Origin: Rhizobium sp. FY34
GTDB taxonomy: Bacteria; Pseudomonadota; Alphaproteobacteria; Rhizobiales; Rhizobiaceae
NCBI RefSeq assembly: GCF_005222845.1
Contig: NZ_STFZ01000013.1
Coordinates: 1-64,000 of the forward strand
Reading direction: 5' to 3'
DNA: 64,000 nt
Below the pieces are notes generated by a model, which worked only from the letters and a program-made list of their open reading frames with translations, had not been told where the DNA came from and searched no databases. How positions within the stretch are numbered: position 1 is the first letter of the stretch; each line of letters opens with the position of its first letter. Below, piece after piece: positions 58,298-64,000 of the stretch. Made by a program: the position numbers and the translations under genes.

Positions 58298-61200
58298 CGG
58301 CGTCGCTCTCCTCGGCATCCGCCGTCGACCATTCGGCTACGCGGGCCAGATGGTCATATTCTCCGCCGAAATTGCTCTGCATCACCGGGATCAGCCGCGA
58401 AGCAAAGCCAACTTCGCCTGAGCGCAGCCGATTGACGAAGCCGGTCAACTGGTTGAGCGATTCCTCGGCCAGTTCGAGCGCTGACTTCGGCTTGCTGCGC
58501 GCCGTTTCGCGCCCGCCCTCATTATTGACTTTGTCGCACGTGAAACGTTCGCCGGGTCGAAGCCGCACATAGAGAAGGTCATCGGGACGCACGGCACCTA
58601 TCCCCTTGAAACCGCCGGCAGCAAGGGCTGCTGCCTCAAGCGCCAGCTGCGGATCCAGCAAAGCGCGCGCCTGCGATGTCGATGGATTGAGGCCTGTCTT
58701 GTAGTCGATAATGTCTGCGCTGCCCGATCCCTTGATGTCGATACGGTCTGCAATGCCCGTCAATCGTATGCCGGCTTGGGGAATGTCGAATCCGGCTGGC
58801 AGTTCCGTATGGGTGCGGCGAATGTCCGGCGCCCGCTCGGCCTCCCAGCGCAGGAAGGATTTTGCGACTTCGCGGAAACGCGGCCGCCAGACCTGATCGA
58901 TATGGATCGGCAGTTGTTCTGCGCCAAATTCCGCGTCGATCACCCGGTTCATGACCGTGAGGGCCTCTGCCGTCCCCGGCGGTGGTGCGGCCCGCGTATA
59001 ATGCTCGATGATCCGGTGATAGAGCGTGCCACGTTCGGCAGCACCCGGATCTTCATTGAACGGTTCCAGCGGATCGAGCTTCAGGATGCGGCGCGCATAG
59101 ATTGAATAGGGATCGCGCCGCAGCCGGCCAACTTCGCTGAACGAATATTTCGTCGGCTGCAACTCGGGCGGTGCCGTCGGGGCAGGGCGCTTGCCAAGTG
59201 CCTGTTTTTCATCGTCTCCGGCCTTGTCCAGCATTCGCGCCCAATGGCGATAGTTTTCGCCGCGGGCCTTCAGCTCACGTCCAAGATCGGCACCTGCAAG
59301 GGCTAGAAGCCGTTGCAGCCAGCGGGAGGCGACGGTGGGAGCGCCACCCTGGCGCAGCGAGCGGGAATAGATGATGTGGCGCGTGCCGTTTGCCATTTGA
59401 AAGTCATGGGCCAGCTGGCCGATCTTTCTTTCCGGTGGCTCAAGCCCGATATCGGTCTTCATGCTGCGCGACAGGAAGGGATTGTTGACGGACTGGCCCG
59501 GCCAGGAGCCTTCGTTCAGACTCCCAAGGATCATCGTATCGACGCGCTGCAGGCGGGCTTCCAGCGTGCCGAAGATGAAGACGCGTGGATGGCTGAGCGA
59601 CCTTGGCTTGACGGCCTCGCTGGTTAGAAGGGCGGCCATGATGTCGATCCATTGCGGACCGTCCGCCTCGATCTGGCCATCGGTCTCGATGATCTCGGAG
59701 AGAAGGCCTGCCAGTCTCTCGCCGGCTTCCCCGGTCCAGAGTGGACGCAGGCTGCCGCTCGCATCGGCGGCAATCGCTTCCAGAACCCGGCCGGTGCGTT
59801 CCGCCCAATCGGACAGCGGCAGGCGTGCGCTGAGCCGTCTGCCATCCGGGCGGCGCGCCACGAGAACCGAGGCAAGCGGCTCGACAGCCACGGCAATCTT
59901 TTCGGCAAGCAAGCCCGCTTCGACGCTCGCCACTGCACCGAGCGACAGGCGCCATTGCGGCGGGTGGCGGTCGCTTAATTGTTCCTTCAACCGCTTGTCG
60001 AGAAGCGGCTTCAGCGCGGCTATATCCGGTTCGCCGGTGCCGCCGCGCAGGGCCAGAAGCTCGAGTGCTTCGCCTGCGGCTGCGCGCAACCCTTCCTCCA
60101 GACCGAAGGAGGCGAGCGGATGTTTCATCAGGGCGGTGATGGCCACCGGATCGCCGGGACGAAGGATTGCCTCCAGCGTCAGCGCCAGAAGCGTTCCCTG
60201 CGGCGTGGACGATAAAGGCGTGCCGGCCGTGTCGTCGGCAGTGATGCCGAATCGTGCCAGTTCGCCCGCCACGCGCTTTGCCAGCGCTCGATCCGGGGTG
60301 ATGAGCGCTGCCTGCGACTGGCCGTCGAAACCGGGTTTTTCCAGCGCCAGCCGCAAGGCAATGGCAATCGCTGCCGCCTCTTCCCGTTCATTGGCCGCCT
60401 CTATGAGGCTGACATCGGCAAAGGCGGCGCTGATGGCGGCGGGGTCTGTTTCCTGGCGCCAGCCATTCCAGCGATCTGTCGCATCGGCCGGTGCCATGGC
60501 TTGCGACAGAAGCATGGAGCGGCAGGTAAGGTCGTCTGGCGGGGTACCCAGCACCCCCACCTCCGCCCGGTCCACCTGCAGTTTGTCCAGGAGCCGGTGC
60601 AGGCCATATTGCGGGTGGCTGCGGCTTGAAGGGTCAGGTTTCAGCGCAAGGGCGCTACCGCCGATCAGGGCCCATTGATCCTCCGCCATTGTCAGATCAA
60701 GACCGGGCAGAACAATGGCGCCATTTGGCAGTTCGGAGATGGCGGCAATCAGATTGGCGGCGGCCGGCACCGAGCCGGTGGAGCCTGCAACGATCACCGG
60801 CCCGTCATGTTGCTTCTCGCCAATCCGGCGCGCTTCGCCATTGAGGATTGCCGCCTTGTGGCGGGCAGGCGACGAGCGGCGCAATTCCTCCAGACGCGCT
60901 GGCCAGAAGCCGCTGGCAATCTTCAGGAATTCCGCCGTCAGCTGCCACCAGAGCGAATGTTCGCCAGTGTTGAGCTTGTCGAGATCCGTCCAGTCGCGCT
61001 CTTCTGTCTCAATGGCATCGATGAGTTCGGCGAGCGCCCGCGCCAGCCAGATGGCATCGGCGGGGCTTGCCGGAGCCACGAGCGGCGATTCCTGATGCAC
61101 GTCGAGAATTGCTGTCGGCAGAGCATTGCGCCAGGCAAGGATCAGCCGGCCAAGCTCCAGAAGCCGGGCCGTGCTGCTGATCGGCAGTGCCAGATCCATT

Positions 61201-61502
61201 TCTTCTGGCGCGACAAGGTCGAAAAAGCCCGCATCGTCATCGGTTTCGCCAAGTGGGCGGATGACCGGCAGGATGGCGGAACGGCCGCCCAGGAGATCGA
61301 CGAATTCCGAACGCAGCACGCGCGCGGCGCGCCGCGTCGGCACATAGATCAGCACATTCGACAGGGACAGCGGATCGCCGGCATCATAGCGGAAGGACGG
61401 CAAAAGCGTTCCGTCGCACAGCGTTGCGGCAACAGTGCGCAGAAAGGGAGCGGCGGGTGGAATGGTGAGGATGCGTTTCTGGCGCTTTGGTTCGATTGTC
61501 AT
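58290..61502 (-). CDS. addB: Double-strand break repair protein AddB
   Basis: A 1070-residue alphaproteobacterial-type AddB. The N-terminus NVLIYVPTRRAARVLRSEF is a helicase-like fold without a classical Walker A. The nuclease motif GSADIIDYKTGLNP is in the C-terminal third. The four-cysteine iron-sulfur pattern of Firmicute AddB is not visible. It starts at ATG 61502, ATGA-overlapping the murU stop. A poor parS-like sequence near 58532 is probably chance. Confidence 0.93.
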   Translation of the reverse strand: MTIEPKRQKRILTIPPAAPFLRTVAATLCDGTLLPSFRYDAGDPLSLSNVLIYVPTRRAARVLRSEFVDLLGGRSAILPVIRPLGETDDDAGFFDLVAPEEMDLALPISSTARLLELGRLILAWRNALPTAILDVHQESPLVAPASPADAIWLARALAELIDAIETEERDWTDLDKLNTGEHSLWWQLTAEFLKIASGFWPARLEELRRSSPARHKAAILNGEARRIGEKQHDGPVIVAGSTGSVPAAANLIAAISELPNGAIVLPGLDLTMAEDQWALIGGSALALKPDPSSRSHPQYGLHRLLDKLQVDRAEVGVLGTPPDDLTCRSMLLSQAMAPADATDRWNGWRQETDPAAISAAFADVSLIEAANEREEAAAIAIALRLALEKPGFDGQSQAALITPDRALAKRVAGELARFGITADDTAGTPLSSTPQGTLLALTLEAILRPGDPVAITALMKHPLASFGLEEGLRAAAGEALELLALRGGTGEPDIAALKPLLDKRLKEQLSDRHPPQWRLSLGAVASVEAGLLAEKIAVAVEPLASVLVARRPDGRRLSARLPLSDWAERTGRVLEAIAADASGSLRPLWTGEAGERLAGLLSEIIETDGQIEADGPQWIDIMAALLTSEAVKPRSLSHPRVFIFGTLEARLQRVDTMILGSLNEGSWPGQSVNNPFLSRSMKTDIGLEPPERKIGQLAHDFQMANGTRHIIYSRSLRQGGAPTVASRWLQRLLALAGADLGRELKARGENYRHWARMLDKAGDDEKQALGKRPAPTAPPELQPTKYSFSEVGRLRRDPYSIYARRILKLDPLEPFNEDPGAAERGTLYHRIIEHYTRAAPPPGTAEALTVMNRVIDAEFGAEQLPIHIDQVWRPRFREVAKSFLRWEAERAPDIRRTHTELPAGFDIPQAGIRLTGIADRIDIKGSGSADIIDYKTGLNPSTSQARALLDPQLALEAAALAAGGFKGIGAVRPDDLLYVRLRPGERFTCDKVNNEGGRETARSKPKSALELAEESLNQLTGFVNRLRSGEVGFASRLIPVMQSNFGGEYDHLARVAEWSTADAEESDADE

Positions 61503-62230
61503 GCGGGGCACGCACGAGTTGCCAGAAAGGCTTCCGCTTCCGCAAGCCCCTGCGGAGAACCGACAGTAATCCAGTCTCCGTGCAGCGGAATGCCGTAGAG
61601 TCTCGCCTTTGCAATGGCGCGGTCAAAATAGATATTCAGGTTGAACGCACCATCCGGCGCATCGCTCAAAAAGTCGGACTGCATGGCAAAGGCGCCGGCA
61701 TAGACGACCGGGTTGGTATCATCGTCCCTGTAGCGCGTCAGACGGCCGTTTTCGGCCAGATGGAAATCTTTCTTGCCATCATGGCCGATGACGCAATCCA
61801 TGGCGGCGCAGAGCATGGCCATGTCCATGCGCGACGGGTCGAAAAACTCCATGAGCCGGGTAAGATTGGAGGCCTCGCCAACCGGTTCGCCGACCCAGAA
61901 CAGGTCGGCATTCATGACAAGAACAGGACCGGACGGCAGGAGCTTCAGCCCTTTCGCCAGGCCGCCGCCCGAATTCATCAGCATGGCCCGCTCGTCCGAA
62001 ATGACGAAGTCCAGATCGTGTCGGCGCGAAAGGTAGTCTTCCATCTGGTCGGCGTGGTGGTGGACGTTGACACAGACACGCTTGATACCGGCCTCGGCCA
62101 GTGCATCGAGCACATAATCCATCATCGGTCGTCCCCCGACCTGCACCAGCGGCTTCGGCATGCGCTCGGTGATGGGACGAAGTCGGGTGCCAAGCCCTGC
62201 GGCCAGCACCATGGCGTTCTCGATGGTCAT
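61499..62230 (-). CDS. murU: N-acetylmuramate-1-phosphate uridylyltransferase (MurU-like)
   Basis: A 243-residue nucleotidyltransferase: AAGLGTRLRPITERMPKPLVQVGG is the nucleotide-binding signature, followed by LMNSGGGLAKGL and VLVMNADLFW with the metal aspartate. Together with the anomeric sugar kinase AmgK encoded just upstream it rebuilds UDP-MurNAc from recycled MurNAc, bypassing de novo synthesis and fosfomycin-sensitive MurA. It starts ten bases after the upstream stop. Confidence 0.86.
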   Translation of the reverse strand: MTIENAMVLAAGLGTRLRPITERMPKPLVQVGGRPMMDYVLDALAEAGIKRVCVNVHHHADQMEDYLSRRHDLDFVISDERAMLMNSGGGLAKGLKLLPSGPVLVMNADLFWVGEPVGEASNLTRLMEFFDPSRMDMAMLCAAMDCVIGHDGKKDFHLAENGRLTRYRDDDTNPVVYAGAFAMQSDFLSDAPDGAFNLNIYFDRAIAKARLYGIPLHGDWITVGSPQGLAEAEAFLATRACPA

Positions 62231-62240
62231 GTGAACAAGC

Positions 62241-63755
62241 CTATGATTCGCGGAAATTGATTCCAGCCTCTGTCATCCAGTCGCGCAAGGGTGCAAGGGC
62301 CGGATGTGCGAGCACGGATTGCAGATAGTCCATGGTGCGCGGCATGTGCTGCATATAGCCGGGTTTGCCATCGCGCTGTTTCAACCGAACCCAGATGCCG
62401 GCAAGCTTGCAATTGCGCTGTGCGGCCATGATGGCAAAGGCCTCATGGAAGCCGTTTTCATCGAAAGGCCCTTGCAGACGGCGCAGATCGCAATAGCGGG
62501 CGAGGAGTTCTGAGCCAAGCGTTTGCGGAACGGTCACCCGCGCATCGAGAACCAGCGATGCCACGTCATAGGCTGTCGGGCCGATCATGGCATCCTGGAA
62601 ATCGATGAGACCGATGCGGCAAACCCCGACTTCGTGTGGCTGCCAGATGAGGTTAGGCGAATGGTAGTCCCGCAGCAACAGATGATGCTCGGCGCGCAGC
62701 AGACGGTCGATCAGCGCATCCCAGATGTTGAAATAGGCCAGGCGCTCGGCCTCGCTTGCCTTAGCGCCCTGGCGTTTCCAGGGCAGATACCAGTCGAGGA
62801 TCAGGCTCGCTTCGATCTTCATCGCAATCGGGTCGAAAGCCGGCACACTGTGCGTGCGGTTGTCCATTGTGGGCAGGTCTTGCTCAAGATCCGTGCCATG
62901 CAGATGCGCAAGACAGTCAATGGCGGCGAGATAGCGCTCGGCAATCGGCGCGCCGTGCTTGTCCAGCACGCCTTCAGATCCGAGATCCTCCAGCAGCAGC
63001 AGGCCGTTCTGATGATCGCCTGCCAGAACGTCTGGCGCGCGCAGTCCGCATTCTGCCAGATGCCGGGCAATCGCCACGAAGGGATCGATGTCTTCTGCCA
63101 GATGCGCGACCTTGGGATAGGGCTTATCCCCCTGAACGGGCGGGCCATCGGGTCGCCGCGGCCAGTCCATCAGCACGAAGCTTTCGCCATCCGGCGCATG
63201 CAGCCGTTCATAGGCGCGCAGAGATGCATCGCCGGTCAGGAAGCGGCGCTGGTCGAGTCCGTGTCCGTGCTCACCCAAAAACTGCCGGATCAGCAGCACG
63301 CGGCGGATACGGTCCATGGCCGGTGCCGGCCCGCTGATCTTTGCGCTTCGGCCTTCGCCATCCTGCAGAAGCGTCAGCCGGATACGTTCCGACGGTAGTT
63401 CGCGATCGGCCATTTCCGGCCATTCCACAAGGCATATGCCGTCATTCAGCGCTTCGTCGAAACCGAGTTCATCCAGCTCCGAGCCATCGGCCAACCGGTA
63501 GAGATCGAAATGGGCAACGGGAATGCGCAGGTCATAGGACTGCACGAGCGTGAAGGTGGGGCTTGGCACTTCAAGATCGGCATCATCGGCCATGGCCCGC
63601 AGCAAAGCGCGGGCCAGCGTAGACTTTCCAGCACCCAGATCGCCGGTCAGAGCCAGGCAATCGCCAGCCTTCAGCGCAAGTGCCAGATCCTCGCCGAGCC
63701 GGATCGTCTCCGCCTCATCCGACAGTGAAATGACAATCGGGTCGTTCTGCGTCAT
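62241..63755 (-). CDS. TsaE-AmgK fusion: tRNA t6A ATPase plus cell-wall sugar kinase
   Basis: A 504-residue fusion. Residues 1 to about 150 are TsaE, with Walker A LTGDLGAGKSTLARALLR and SPTFTLVQSYDLRIPVAHFDLYRL, needed for t6A37 in tRNA. From about 160 to the end is an aminoglycoside-phosphotransferase-like kinase matching AmgK: LLRDYHSPNLIWQP is the catalytic loop and GLIDFQDAMIGP the metal site. The second half should phosphorylate MurNAc/GlcNAc at the anomeric carbon for MurU, the next gene. It overlaps the histidine kinase gene as ATGA. Confidence 0.9.
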   Translation of the reverse strand: MTQNDPIVISLSDEAETIRLGEDLALALKAGDCLALTGDLGAGKSTLARALLRAMADDADLEVPSPTFTLVQSYDLRIPVAHFDLYRLADGSELDELGFDEALNDGICLVEWPEMADRELPSERIRLTLLQDGEGRSAKISGPAPAMDRIRRVLLIRQFLGEHGHGLDQRRFLTGDASLRAYERLHAPDGESFVLMDWPRRPDGPPVQGDKPYPKVAHLAEDIDPFVAIARHLAECGLRAPDVLAGDHQNGLLLLEDLGSEGVLDKHGAPIAERYLAAIDCLAHLHGTDLEQDLPTMDNRTHSVPAFDPIAMKIEASLILDWYLPWKRQGAKASEAERLAYFNIWDALIDRLLRAEHHLLLRDYHSPNLIWQPHEVGVCRIGLIDFQDAMIGPTAYDVASLVLDARVTVPQTLGSELLARYCDLRRLQGPFDENGFHEAFAIMAAQRNCKLAGIWVRLKQRDGKPGYMQHMPRTMDYLQSVLAHPALAPLRDWMTEAGINFRES

Positions 63756-64000
63756 TCGGCAGCGACGGACCGTGCCGCCATGGCGCTCGGGATGCGGCAG
63801 GTGACGGTCGTTCCCTCACCGGGGCGGCTGTCGATCTTCACCTCGCCCTTGTGCAGGTGCACGAAGCTTTCGACGATCGAAAGGCCAAGGCCGGCGCCGC
63901 TGCGCTTGCCGCCCTTGCCGCTGGAGAAACGGTCGAATACGGTTTTCAGCATGTCTTCACTCATGCCGGGGCCTTTGTCGGCCACGGTAAAGAAGAAGTC
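63752..64000 (-). CDS. Sensor histidine kinase, C-terminal part (cut by window end)
   Basis: Only the last 82 residues lie in the window and the frame stays open to the edge. They are the ATP-binding half of a HATPase domain: VADKGPGMSEDM (G1 box), FDRFSSGKGGKR (F box), and GAGLGLSIVESFVHLHKGEV (G2 box), ending RIPSAMAARSVAAE. In Rhizobiaceae this position is usually held by a PAS-containing kinase. The gene overlaps tsaE-amgK by four bases, so it heads or belongs to that operon. Confidence 0.88.
   Translation of the reverse strand, partial: DFFFTVADKGPGMSEDMLKTVFDRFSSGKGGKRSGAGLGLSIVESFVHLHKGEVKIDSRPGEGTTVTCRIPSAMAARSVAAE

Noticed and set aside
58532..58547. parS-like sequence TGTCGCACGTGAAACG in addB
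   Set aside because: Three mismatches including two in the left arm, and far from the origin cluster; likely chance.

Overview
The window is about 64 kb of a Rhizobiales (most likely Rhizobiaceae) main chromosome. It contains the predicted chromosomal replication origin. This placement rests on conserved gene order: rho, hemJ, hemE, an AT-rich region with DnaA boxes, then ppsR, maf, aroE, coaE, dnaQ, secB, with mnmE-mnmG-rsmG-parA-parB close by. The alphaproteobacterial parS sequence (TGTTTCACGTGAAACA) and GANTC methylation sites agree with it. No tRNA or rRNA gene is complete in the window.

Positions 1 to about 12.2 kb look like accessory DNA. They hold a hipBA toxin-antitoxin pair with an array of palindromic operators, a fragment matching the 3' end of a tRNA-Ser gene (a possible integration scar), an HxlR regulator divergent from an NAD(P)-binding reductase, and a TetR regulator divergent from a three-gene reductase operon. 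That operon carries two paralogous F420-reductase-like proteins and ends in a decapitated old-yellow-enzyme pseudogene. Next come a decayed IS21-type istB and a 1334-residue protein made almost entirely of octapeptide repeats. An AT-rich, gene-free stretch follows.

From 12.3 to 14.5 kb, a two-gene operon pairs a periplasmic double-Cache-like sensor that has no output domain with a prokaryotic pentameric ligand-gated ion channel homologue. I consider this pair and the octapeptide protein the two most interesting items. From 14.6 to 25.9 kb are an ABC-F ATPase, a secreted nuclease whose start codon lies in a perfect 15-bp inverted repeat, acetyl-CoA synthetase, the cell-cycle regulator TrcR, propionyl-CoA synthetase, a YggS PLP protein, and leuS-lptE-holA.

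From 26.9 to 40.7 kb is the origin domain described above, with parS-like sites in or beside rsmG, mnmE/mnmG, aroE and gyrB. From 40.8 to 46.1 kb are timA-mltA-smr-xre and gyrB. From 46.4 to 54.7 kb are an intracellular PHA depolymerase, a DUF2852 protein, a YgjP-like metalloprotease, trpF-trpB-trpA-accD-folC, and thioredoxin on the opposite strand. The right end is a tightly overlapping minus-strand operon: a histidine kinase (cut by the window edge), a TsaE-AmgK fusion, MurU, AddB and AddA. It combines tRNA modification, peptidoglycan-sugar recycling and double-strand break repair.

Functions come from reading motifs and from knowledge of the families; no database search was run. Start codons were chosen from ribosome-binding sites, overlaps with upstream stops, and family N-termini.
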